A DNA stretch of 64,000 bases from Methanolobus bombayensis (GTDB taxonomy: Archaea > Halobacteriota > Methanosarcinia > Methanosarcinales > Methanosarcinaceae): the NCBI RefSeq assembly GCF_017873415.1, contig NZ_JAGGKD010000001.1, positions 248,001-312,000 on the forward strand, read 5' to 3'. The position numbers and the translations under genes were made by a program. Under the pieces are notes generated by a model that saw only the letters and a program-made list of their open reading frames with translations, did not search any database and was not told the origin of the DNA. The stretch's first letter is position 1, and each line of letters begins with the position of its first letter. Below, piece by piece: positions 9,414-16,705 of this stretch.

Positions 9414-9686
9414 TCAGGGTTCGATCCCATTTCTGTTACAGTAGTTTAGATATCCAAGAAGCATTCTCATATTTATTTGTCGAATGTACCTTGCCTGTAC
9501 TTTGGATACATGCAGTGTATTCTCTCCGATTTCAAGTTTTATGTCGGAGTCTTTTGGTATGCTCATGTCAGCAGTAACAATAGCCGGTCCCCCGCAGGTG
9601 GTGCAAAGTCTGTAGTCCTTCTTTGACTTGCGGATAAAATCTTCTACCTCTGTTTCAACCTTTATTTCTCTTGGCACTTCTATCAT
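9414..9686 (-). CDS. Small conserved hypothetical protein with CxxC
   Basis: A 90-residue protein. The N-terminal part is charged (IKVETEVEDFIRKSKKDY), then comes LCTTCGGPAIVTADM, one CxxC pair that could form half of a zinc site or dimer bridge. The C-terminal half (HVSKVQARYIRQINMRMLLGYL) is helical. The gene is convergent with the one before it and has no partner on its strand. Function unknown. Confidence 0.6.
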   Translation of the reverse strand: MIEVPREIKVETEVEDFIRKSKKDYRLCTTCGGPAIVTADMSIPKDSDIKLEIGENTLHVSKVQARYIRQINMRMLLGYLNYCNRNGIEP

Positions 9687-9875
9687 GGGTACAAAGCAGC
9701 ATTTAGTATACTTAAATTTAATCCATCATTTCTATTCAATCTATCATTTTAGATTCTTGGGTGATCCGCTTATTATTTTACCAGGCAGTATCATATTTTC
9801 CTCCCGATTCTTTTATGGAGGGTTTTGTATGTTTTATTATACTATGGAAATACAATCATTAAAAAAGGTGATTAT

Positions 9876-10196
9876 TTGGCTGAATTTACTGTAAATTCTG
9901 CAGTTTGTGACTTTGTTCATAAGGTACGTGGCGTGAAAGATGGAAAATCAATCATTATTGATATCGAAACTCCCTGTGAGAAAATCAAAAAGATATCTCA
10001 TATGGAAGTCCCTATGATGGAAATTCTGGATATAAAGAACAACTATGTAATTGACAGAGCACATGAGGCCGGATGTTCTGCAAACTGCCTTGTTCCATGC
10101 GCAGTTATCAATCTATGCAGGATGGAGGCAGGTTTCCTTGCGAAATCCCTGGTTAAAAAATCCGGTGGAATCAATATTGAATTCAATGAAGTTTAA
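9876..10196 (+). CDS. Conserved methanogen protein with TTG start and three-cysteine motif
   Basis: The open frame runs from 9825, but the best start is the TTG at 9876, four bases after AGGTGA, giving 106 residues beginning (M)AEFTVNSAVCDFVHKV. The C-terminal half has AGCSANCLVPCAVINLCRMEAGF, a run of four cysteines typical of a small methanogen family that may bind a metal or cluster (I think DUF6951, from memory). There is no membrane segment. It has its own upstream region and no operon partner. Confidence 0.65.
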   Translation: MAEFTVNSAVCDFVHKVRGVKDGKSIIIDIETPCEKIKKISHMEVPMMEILDIKNNYVIDRAHEAGCSANCLVPCAVINLCRMEAGFLAKSLVKKSGGINIEFNEV

Positions 10197-10350
10197 AAAT
10201 ATCCAATCCTGTTTCATATGGTGTAATTGATATTAAAGAAAAGAGCTTGCAGCTGAAAGGGTAAAAATCATTTTGAAAATGTGTGGTGAGGGTGACTTAT
10301 TATATTGTCTCTTTTCAGGATTCTTGTATATTATATTTATTTATGTACAT

Positions 10351-10617
10351 CTAAAGACAGAAATACACATTATTAAGACCATTTTCCTTGTATACATCAC
10401 ATTCCGGGCATATGCACCCTTTCTGCTCTTCAATACATTTGCTCTTTCCAAAAGCGCAGAATAATCCTTCCATATGTTCTGCGTTAGCTATGTCTCCTTT
10501 TAACATATTCACAGCACTTTCAGGTATTGCTTTGATTTTACATGCAAATGAATAACTTGGACATTTTATACATATGCACTTTCTTACATTATCTTTACTT
10601 TTTTCCACATTCCCCAT
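10351..10617 (-). CDS. DUF2769-type cysteine-rich protein
   Basis: The start is ATG 10617 (MGNVEKSKDNVRKC), preceded by an AAGGTGAT site; the longer open frame to 10680 lacks such a site. The 88-residue product has CICIKCPSYSFACKIK followed by FCAFGKSKC and CICPECDVYKENGL, i.e. at least eight cysteines in the arrangement of DUF2769, a family seen mostly in methanogens. A metal- or Fe-S-binding role is likely but not shown. It stands alone between a convergent gene and srp19. Confidence 0.75.
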   Translation of the reverse strand: MGNVEKSKDNVRKCICIKCPSYSFACKIKAIPESAVNMLKGDIANAEHMEGLFCAFGKSKCIEEQKGCICPECDVYKENGLNNVYFCL

Positions 10618-10845
10618 ATTTATCACCTTTTTATTGACTGTGCTACAATATCTATAGTAACTCAATCCTGTTCTCAGCATTTAATTTATTTCCATTCCAC
10701 CCTCGTTAAAAAATGTGTATTTTTTGTACTTAGCATTATTGCTTTGTCAGTTTATTTCTATTAAGAGTACCATCCTAAATTTCGACTTAACTGAAATATC
10801 ATTTTCAGGTCAAATTTAAATCGAATGAGTTGTATTGTAAAACCC

Positions 10846-11136
10846 ATGATGATGAAAGACAGGGGAAAACTGGTAATCTGGCCGGCATACATTGATAAGA
10901 CTAAATCCAGAAAGGATGGTCGTATTGTTTCCAGAAAGACCTCTGTGGAATCCCCTACACTAAATGAAATTAACCATGCGGCAGCAAAGCTTGGAATGAA
11001 TCCTGAAATTGAAGCAGACAAAGTCTATCCTCGAAGCTGGTGGGATACAAAGGGCAGAGTGCTTATAGATAACACTGCGCCAAAAACTCATCATTGCAGA
11101 AGGATATGTGCGGCTATCAAAGAAATGCGTTCATGA
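10846..11136 (+). CDS. srp19: Signal recognition particle 19 kDa protein
   Basis: SRP19 binds the tips of helices 6 and 8 of the 7S RNA and prepares it for SRP54. The sequence KLVIWPAYIDKTKSRKDGR followed by SWWDTKGRVLID is diagnostic for the family. Three ATGs follow one another (10846, 10849, 10852). A TATA-like AAATTTAAAT at 10812-10821 puts the transcript start almost on the first, so the mRNA may be leaderless; MKDRGK at 10852 would be the typical N-terminus of relatives. Length (94-96 residues) is normal. Confidence 0.93.
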   Translation: MMMKDRGKLVIWPAYIDKTKSRKDGRIVSRKTSVESPTLNEINHAAAKLGMNPEIEADKVYPRSWWDTKGRVLIDNTAPKTHHCRRICAAIKEMRS

Positions 11137-11221
11137 TAGCATAAGCTATTTTTCTCTGTTTGATTTTAATTTAAAATTAAAAGGAATGTTAATGTGGCTG
11201 TTGCGTCAGCAACATACAGAT

Positions 11222-11404
11222 TTAAACTACTGGCCACATTCCAAAGTTTGCATCAAGTATAAGAATAGCAAGACCAACAACAACGCCGATAGCGACCACT
11301 GTCTTAGGGTCTATATGTATTGCTTTTTTGTCGGCTTCGTAGTATCTCATAAGACCGGCAGATGACATCAAGCCGTTGCCGCCACTGGATTTCTTTTTTG
11401 TCAT
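11222..11404 (-). CDS. Preprotein translocase subunit Sec61-beta
   Basis: A 60-residue tail-anchored protein. The cytosolic part has [20 protein letters not shown], the conserved patch that precedes the single helix [15 protein letters not shown]. This is the archaeal SecG/Sec61-beta form and works with SecY and SecE in the membrane. The gene is convergent with srp19, so two parts of the secretion route lie side by side. Confidence 0.93.
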   Translation of the reverse strand: MTKKKSSGGNGLMSSAGLMRYYEADKKAIHIDPKTVVAIGVVVGLAILILDANFGMWPVV

Positions 11405-11529
11405 AATATCTCCATTTAGTGTTAATGATTGTTTAATGAATAATATAAACTTTATATTAACCGTTTATGGTGGTCATCATTAATTTACCTGTTCCTTCCA
11501 TGTATTTCATGATTTAAAAGACTGCGCAT

Positions 11530-12549
11530 TCATGCCAGAAGTTCATCCAGCAGGAATGGTGGATAGAATACTCCCTTCTCTGTGATCACTGCAGTGACGT
11601 TCTCCATTGGCGTAGCATCAAAAGCAGGGTTGTAAACTTTGACATCTGCAGGTGCGATTTGAACGTCCTTGAAAAAACGCAGTTCATTCGCATCTCTCTG
11701 CTCGATAGTGACAGTGTCCTCCCAGTTGTTAGGGTCAAAGGTCGAGATAGGTGCCGCAACGAAGAATGGAACCTCATGTTCCCTTGCAAGGATTGAGTGT
11801 GTGTATGTACCTATCTTGTTGAAAACTGCATCTCCTGTTATTCTGTCAGCTCCCACAATCACTTTGTCTACCATGCCTTTGTTCATCACATGGCCGGACA
11901 TTGAGTCAGAAATGAGTGTAACGTCAATATTGTCCTGCATGAGTTCCCATGTCGTGATCCTGCCTCCCTGGTTAAGTGGTCTTGTCTCACAGGCGATGAC
12001 CTTGATATCTTTACCTGTTTCAACAGCAGAGCGGATAACTCCAAGTGCGGTTCCCCAGTCAACACATGCCATCTTTCCGGCATTGCAGTGTGTCATAACA
12101 GTGTCACCATCTTCCAGCAGTTTTGCCCCGTTCTTGCCAAGTTTCTTATTAGTCTCAACATCCTCGTCTGCAATATTCTTAGCTTCTGCCAGCACCACAT
12201 CTTTGATTCCATTTAGGTCGTATGCATCTGAGATCGCACTCATAGTCCTTTCAACACCCCATGCTAGGTTAACTGCTGTTGGTCTTGTTGCTATAATGGT
12301 TTTTGCAGCAACATTTAGGTCTTTTATGAGTGCTTCCATATCACTTGCGCTACTCAGGGTTGCGGCAAGTGCAACACCATAGGCACCGGCTGCCCCAAGA
12401 GCAGGAGCTCCCCGTACACGCAGGGACTTTATTGCTTCACATAGAGAAGCAAGCGTTTTGCATTCAATGACCTTGTACTCCATTGGAAGGAGTGTCTGGT
12501 CTATCATTACAATTGAATTAGAGTCATCATTCCAGTCTATGGTTCTCAT
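11530..12549 (-). CDS. mtnA: S-methyl-5-thioribose-1-phosphate isomerase-type protein
   Basis: A 339-residue member of the MtnA/eIF2B-alpha family. It converts the ring form of a ribose-1-phosphate to the ribulose form in methionine salvage. Motifs are SLRVRGAPALGAAGAYG, THCNAGKMACVDWG with the catalytic Cys, ETRPLNQGGRIT and VGADRITGDAVFNKIG with the catalytic Asp. The start ATG 12549 (MRTIDWNDDSN) is preceded by a GAGAGG site. Archaeal relatives include ribose-1,5-bisphosphate isomerase of the AMP pathway; the close match to MtnA motifs makes methylthioribose-1-phosphate the better guess. Confidence 0.88.
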   Translation of the reverse strand: MRTIDWNDDSNSIVMIDQTLLPMEYKVIECKTLASLCEAIKSLRVRGAPALGAAGAYGVALAATLSSASDMEALIKDLNVAAKTIIATRPTAVNLAWGVERTMSAISDAYDLNGIKDVVLAEAKNIADEDVETNKKLGKNGAKLLEDGDTVMTHCNAGKMACVDWGTALGVIRSAVETGKDIKVIACETRPLNQGGRITTWELMQDNIDVTLISDSMSGHVMNKGMVDKVIVGADRITGDAVFNKIGTYTHSILAREHEVPFFVAAPISTFDPNNWEDTVTIEQRDANELRFFKDVQIAPADVKVYNPAFDATPMENVTAVITEKGVFYPPFLLDELLA

Positions 12550-12676
12550 GCTATCTGCCTCTCTAAATGTCATAACCGGGATAAAAATGTAAAGGTCGAT
12601 GTTCAATCTTCATTTTATCAGAATAACTGGCTCATTTGCCTTTCATTTATATACTCTCTCTTCATATTATCAGCCA

Positions 12677-14506
12677 ATGCAAAAACCTCTGATTATTCAC
12701 GACCCTGTACACAAGACTATCATACTTGATGAGTTCGAGCAGATGGTGTTGAATACAAAACATGTCCAGAGACTCAGAAATATTCAGCAGCTCGGACTTG
12801 TGGATCATGTCTATCCCGGTGCCAATCATACACGTTTTGAGCACAGCATAGGCACAATGCACATGGCATCGGTCATAGGTCAGTCCCTGTCATTTGAAGA
12901 TGAGGATATTCGCAAAATAAGACTTGCAGGACTTCTGCATGACGTGGGTCATTCTGCATTCTCACATGCCGTGGAGAATGTACTCAAACGCAATCCTCAG
13001 TTGCAACCGGTGATTGAAGGGAAGAAGTTCATAAAACATGAGGCTTTTTCAAAAGACATTATTTCTCGTATACTGCCTCAGGATAATTATATCTCAGGAC
13101 ACGTTGAATCTGAATTCGGAATGGATGCATTCGACTTTTTTGATGAAATATCTAAAATAGCAACCGGTGACTCACGTTCCATATCAAAACCATATCTTGC
13201 ACAGGTAATTGCAGGTGATGTGGATGCCGACAGGATTGATTTCCTGTTGCGTGACTCATATCATACAGGTGTTTCATTCGGACTTATAGATGTAGATCAG
13301 ATTATCAGCAGTCTAATTATAAAGGATGAAAATATCGTTCTTGGAAGCACAGATGGTTCGAGCTATGGTAACGATATGGCATTGACGGCCGCTGAATCTA
13401 TGCTCATATCTCGTGCTCACCACTATACTGCAATAATTCATAATCCAAAAACCCAGGCTGCAAGGGTGATGTTGCTCTATGCACTTGAAGACGCCCTGGA
13501 ACAATTCAAAGACAAATCCGGAATCAATGCAGCAAAAGATGAGATTGTCCGCTTTTTCACAGAATATAATGACAACGACCTTCTCAATTTCATAAGGTCG
13601 AATGCATCTGAAAAATCACTTGCTTTAATTGACAATCTTCGTGAAGGCAGGTTGTATGAACCTGTTGCAAGGCTTAGCCAGAAGATACTCAGGCCATCCA
13701 CCAGGATGTCACTCTCAACAATTGCCCGGCATGGTGTGGCTACAAAGAGGTTTGAAACTAGGCTTGCAAATGAACTTGGAGACGTACTTGTGGATCTCAC
13801 AGTTGCATCGGGTGTTCCTAAAAGCATGCGAATTGCAATGGATGATGAAGATGGTTTTTTCTATGATGAGTCTGCACTTGCCAATGGACTTGTCCGTGCA
13901 ATATCACGTCAGCTATCACTGACAGCATTTTCACATCCTGATGTTGTTGTCAATAAAGATTCATCCACTGTGCTCTCTGAACTTCGCAGGGTTGTTGATG
14001 ACCTTTCTCCAAGACTTCTGCATTATACAAGAGAGGATCAATATCTCCCAATAGAGGGTATTATCCTGCTGTTCTATGCAGTCCACAGTATTTTTGTGGA
14101 TGAAAAACCGGGATTCGTTTCAATTCCCAGGCTAAGGCATATTACATGGCTTTATCGCACAATTCAGAAACTCGGCACTTTCTCAAGGCTCAAGAATCTT
14201 TTTGATTATTCATTCCATGAAAGGTATGGTTTCCCTTATTCTGAAAAAGTCTTTGAGGATATTCAGGTTCTGGTTGCTATGGGCATAGTTGACGAGGACC
14301 TTCGCTATTATGAAAAAGACGGAAGGTTCCGGCAGAGTTATGAATATGTGCTTACATGGGAAGGGGTTGAATATGCAGGGACACTTGCAGATGCATATCG
14401 TCCGGAATTTGAAGAAATGATGTCTCATCTTTCGATGGTCAAGCATTCTATTAAAAGAGATATAGTTACTATTCCGTCAAACAGGTATGTAGCTAAAAAA
14501 CGGTAA
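12677..14506 (+). CDS. HD-domain phosphohydrolase (SAMHD1-like)
   Basis: The N-terminal 250 residues form an HD domain: DPVHKTIILDEFEQ, NHTRFEHSIGTMHMA (His of the first motif), GLLHDVGHSAFSHA (His-Asp pair) and GDVDADRIDFLLRD (last Asp). This is the build of SAMHD1-like and dGTPase-like phosphohydrolases acting on nucleotides. About 350 further residues are of unknown fold. ATG 12677 is the family start; TTTATATA at 12645-12652 lies about 27 bases upstream, so the mRNA is probably leaderless. The trmI gene follows 14 bases later as an operon partner. The substrate cannot be read from sequence. Confidence 0.85.
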   Translation: MQKPLIIHDPVHKTIILDEFEQMVLNTKHVQRLRNIQQLGLVDHVYPGANHTRFEHSIGTMHMASVIGQSLSFEDEDIRKIRLAGLLHDVGHSAFSHAVENVLKRNPQLQPVIEGKKFIKHEAFSKDIISRILPQDNYISGHVESEFGMDAFDFFDEISKIATGDSRSISKPYLAQVIAGDVDADRIDFLLRDSYHTGVSFGLIDVDQIISSLIIKDENIVLGSTDGSSYGNDMALTAAESMLISRAHHYTAIIHNPKTQAARVMLLYALEDALEQFKDKSGINAAKDEIVRFFTEYNDNDLLNFIRSNASEKSLALIDNLREGRLYEPVARLSQKILRPSTRMSLSTIARHGVATKRFETRLANELGDVLVDLTVASGVPKSMRIAMDDEDGFFYDESALANGLVRAISRQLSLTAFSHPDVVVNKDSSTVLSELRRVVDDLSPRLLHYTREDQYLPIEGIILLFYAVHSIFVDEKPGFVSIPRLRHITWLYRTIQKLGTFSRLKNLFDYSFHERYGFPYSEKVFEDIQVLVAMGIVDEDLRYYEKDGRFRQSYEYVLTWEGVEYAGTLADAYRPEFEEMMSHLSMVKHSIKRDIVTIPSNRYVAKKR

Positions 14507-14520
14507 ATAGGTGTAAAATA

Positions 14521-15273
14521 ATGTTAACAGGCGAATTGGTTTTGCTGAAGACCTCCAGCAGGGGCAGGGTCAAAGAGTTCATCGCGAAAGTTTCCGATGA
14601 TCAGTTGCACACGAATTTCGGAATAATTGAGCTGTCATCTCTTGTGGATAAGGGACCAGGTGATACAGTTGTATCTCATATGGGCCAGGAATTCATTATC
14701 CAGCGTCCTAAGATGCCTGATTTCTTCAGGCATGCGAAAAGAACCGGAGCACCAATGATGCCAAAGGATATTGGCATGATAATTGCTTACACCGGACTTA
14801 ACAAAAATGATGTTGTTCTTGATGCAGGCACAGGTTCAGGAATTCTTACAATGTACCTTGGTTCTATTGCAAAAAGAGTTGTCACATATGAAGTGAATGA
14901 GGAATTCATGAAGGTTGCAGCCAAGAATGTGCAGAGTGCAGGTCTTGATAATGTGGAACTTCGCTGTGGTGATATTGTTGATGAGATCAAGGATATCGAT
15001 GAAATGTTCGATGTTGTAACCCTCGATACTCAGAACACTAAAGATGTCATTCCAAATGTCAGGAAAATACTTTATCCGGGTGGCTTTATTGCAACGTATT
15101 CTCCGTTCTTTGAGCAGACAAAGGAGATACGCGATGCACTTGATGCTGAAGGGTTCGATGAAGTTATGACGATGGAATTCTCTGAACGCGAGATCTCATT
15201 TTCTTCAAGGGGAACTCGTCCTTCAACTTCAAAAGTAGGTCATACAGGCTTTATAACAATAGCAAGAGCCTGA
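14521..15273 (+). CDS. trmI: tRNA (adenine-N1)-methyltransferase TrmI
   Basis: TrmI methylates adenine 58 (in archaea also 57) in the T-loop of tRNA using S-adenosylmethionine. The 250-residue protein shows the small N-terminal domain, then KRTGAPMMPKDIGMI and the AdoMet site VVLDAGTGSGILTMYLG, followed by VTYEVNEEFMKVAAKN (acidic loop) and VVTLDTQN. The C-terminal FSSRGTRPSTSKVGHTGF is conserved in archaeal TrmI. It follows the HD gene closely. Confidence 0.94.
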   Translation: MLTGELVLLKTSSRGRVKEFIAKVSDDQLHTNFGIIELSSLVDKGPGDTVVSHMGQEFIIQRPKMPDFFRHAKRTGAPMMPKDIGMIIAYTGLNKNDVVLDAGTGSGILTMYLGSIAKRVVTYEVNEEFMKVAAKNVQSAGLDNVELRCGDIVDEIKDIDEMFDVVTLDTQNTKDVIPNVRKILYPGGFIATYSPFFEQTKEIRDALDAEGFDEVMTMEFSEREISFSSRGTRPSTSKVGHTGFITIARA

Positions 15274-15314
15274 ATATTTTGTCAAAATCTATTATTTTTT
15301 CAGTTGTTTTGGAA

Positions 15315-15980
15315 CTACCTTACACCTTCATTGGTGATTGTAAATTCACAGGTGCCACCTTCCGGAAGTGAACGGTGTTTCCAGAGTTTTGCACGTCTTT
15401 TTCCATCTCCTGTTTTTTCAAGCTGGATTATGGTCTTTGAGATGTGCTCGATCCCACTACCTCCTATGGGTCTTACGCCGCCTGCCATGTCGTTGTAGAC
15501 CTGGTTTGTCATGACAGCCACAATTCTGTGTTTGCGTGCTATAGCATGTACAAATCCTATCTGGTTTGCAAGCTCTCTTCTTGTCCTGATGCCTGATTCT
15601 TCCTGGTCAAGTTCGAATCTGTAAAATGCAGTTGCAGAGTCAATCAGTATGAGCCCTATCTTATCTGATATGAGTTTTTCGATTTCCTTTACTGCTGCAT
15701 ATTGTTCTTCAAAATTATGAGGCTCAAAGATAATTATCTGCTGTGCTATCTCTTTGGCATTCTCTCCTGCGATCTGCCTGAATCTGGCTGGTGAGATAGC
15801 TTCGGTATCTATGTAGATAACTTTTTTTCCTTTTTTGACACATTCCACTGCAAGCTGAAGGCACAGGTTTGTCTTTCCACTTCCTGCTTCTCCGAATATC
15901 TGTGTAACTACGCCTGCTTCAAATCCTCCGCCTAAAAGATCATCAATGGGCTTGCAGCCGGAACTTAATTGTTCAGTTAT
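15315..15980 (-). CDS. radB: DNA repair and recombination protein RadB, apparent ATA start
   Basis: RadB is a RecA/RadA paralogue that assists homologous recombination. The frame contains the Walker A site GEAGSGKTNLC and Walker B LILIDSATAFYR. If translation began at the first ATG (15848) it would lack Walker A, which cannot be right. The frame continues upstream through LSSGCKPIDDLLGGGFEAG to a TAG, without any ATG, GTG or TTG. AGAGGTG lies five bases before an ATA at 15980-15978, and from there the protein reads (M)TEQLSSGCK, 221 residues, the normal RadB N-terminus. A TATA element at 16020-16029 fits a short leader. Confidence 0.85.
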   Translation of the reverse strand: MTEQLSSGCKPIDDLLGGGFEAGVVTQIFGEAGSGKTNLCLQLAVECVKKGKKVIYIDTEAISPARFRQIAGENAKEIAQQIIIFEPHNFEEQYAAVKEIEKLISDKIGLILIDSATAFYRFELDQEESGIRTRRELANQIGFVHAIARKHRIVAVMTNQVYNDMAGGVRPIGGSGIEHISKTIIQLEKTGDGKRRAKLWKHRSLPEGGTCEFTITNEGVR

Positions 15981-16428
15981 CTTTACACCTCTTGGTAGAA
16001 TTATCTGCTATAATCGGGTTTATAATATACATCTTTTGGCACTGGTAATGTGTTTTCTTTTATGTCTTTTTCTTTTTAATTTTTTTTTGTTTTTGTATTT
16101 TCTACATTTAATGTTTTTATTTTGTTTTCTAACTGCTTTGGTGAGAAAATATAGGATCATGTTCGTTTCATTTTATTTATCATATATGTTTTTTCATTGT
16201 TTCATATTTGATAACAAACATGGTGTGTTATACTCTACTGTATATTCAAATGCAGTTTGAAAAACCATTATTAAGCTATAAGCCATTTCTATAATTTACC
16301 TTCTGGAAACAGGAGTTCCAATGACTACAATGCCTTTTGGATGCGTTTTTCAATCTGGCATTGTTGTTCCTCTCCAGAATGGGACTAATATAATAGTTTA
16401 TTTATATACAATCGAGGGACGCGAGAAA
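15981..16428. other. Divergent intergenic region between radB and the glutaredoxin gene
   Basis: This 448-base gap holds the radB ribosome binding site (15986-15991) and TATA element (TATATTATAA, minus, 16020-16029), a pyrimidine-rich tract full of T-runs at about 16060-16135, and a TATA-like TTTATATAC at 16401-16409 about 25 bases before the glutaredoxin start. AGGAG at 16311-16315 precedes an in-frame ATG at 16321. Weak open frames exist in the T-rich part but look random. I see no RNA gene. Confidence 0.6.
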
Positions 16429-16680
16429 ATGGTTGAAGTGGTTATATATACAACACAGACTTGCCCGAAATGCGAGCAATTAAAAAAGCTACTTAATTCA
16501 AAGGGAGTTGCATTTGCAACAGCAGATATGTCTACTCCTGAAGCTTTGACCGAATTAAAATTCAATGGTGTTTTCACCATGACTGCCCCGGTACTCCAGA
16601 TCGGCGATGAGTTTTTAACTCATAAGGAACTGTTCAGTGGTCCTGACGTGAACCTGGAAGCATTGGGCAGCATACTATAA
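16429..16680 (+). CDS. Glutaredoxin/NrdH-like redox protein
   Basis: An 83-residue thioredoxin-fold protein with the active site TCPKC (Cys12, Cys15) and the cis-proline region TAPVLQIGDEFL. It lies 25 bases before nrdD. In Methanosarcina such a redoxin supplies electrons to the class III ribonucleotide reductase, instead of formate, through a ferredoxin-dependent disulfide reductase; I infer the same here from position. A TATA element at 16401 supports ATG 16429. An alternative ATG at 16321, with its own AGGAG, would add 36 hydrophobic residues; I think this less likely but cannot exclude it. Confidence 0.85.
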   Translation: MVEVVIYTTQTCPKCEQLKKLLNSKGVAFATADMSTPEALTELKFNGVFTMTAPVLQIGDEFLTHKELFSGPDVNLEALGSIL

Positions 16681-16705
16681 GTGCAATCTAACTGAGGTGG
16701 GAATG

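Noticed and set aside
10273-10464. 63-codon hydrophobic frame
   Set aside because: It overlaps the end of the DUF2769-type gene on the other strand, has no ribosome binding site, and its second half is a shadow of that gene.
15946-16260. 104-codon frame on the plus strand upstream of the redoxin gene
   Set aside because: It is composed almost wholly of Phe, Leu and Cys from a T-rich tract, has no ribosome binding site, and overlaps the radB start and promoter.
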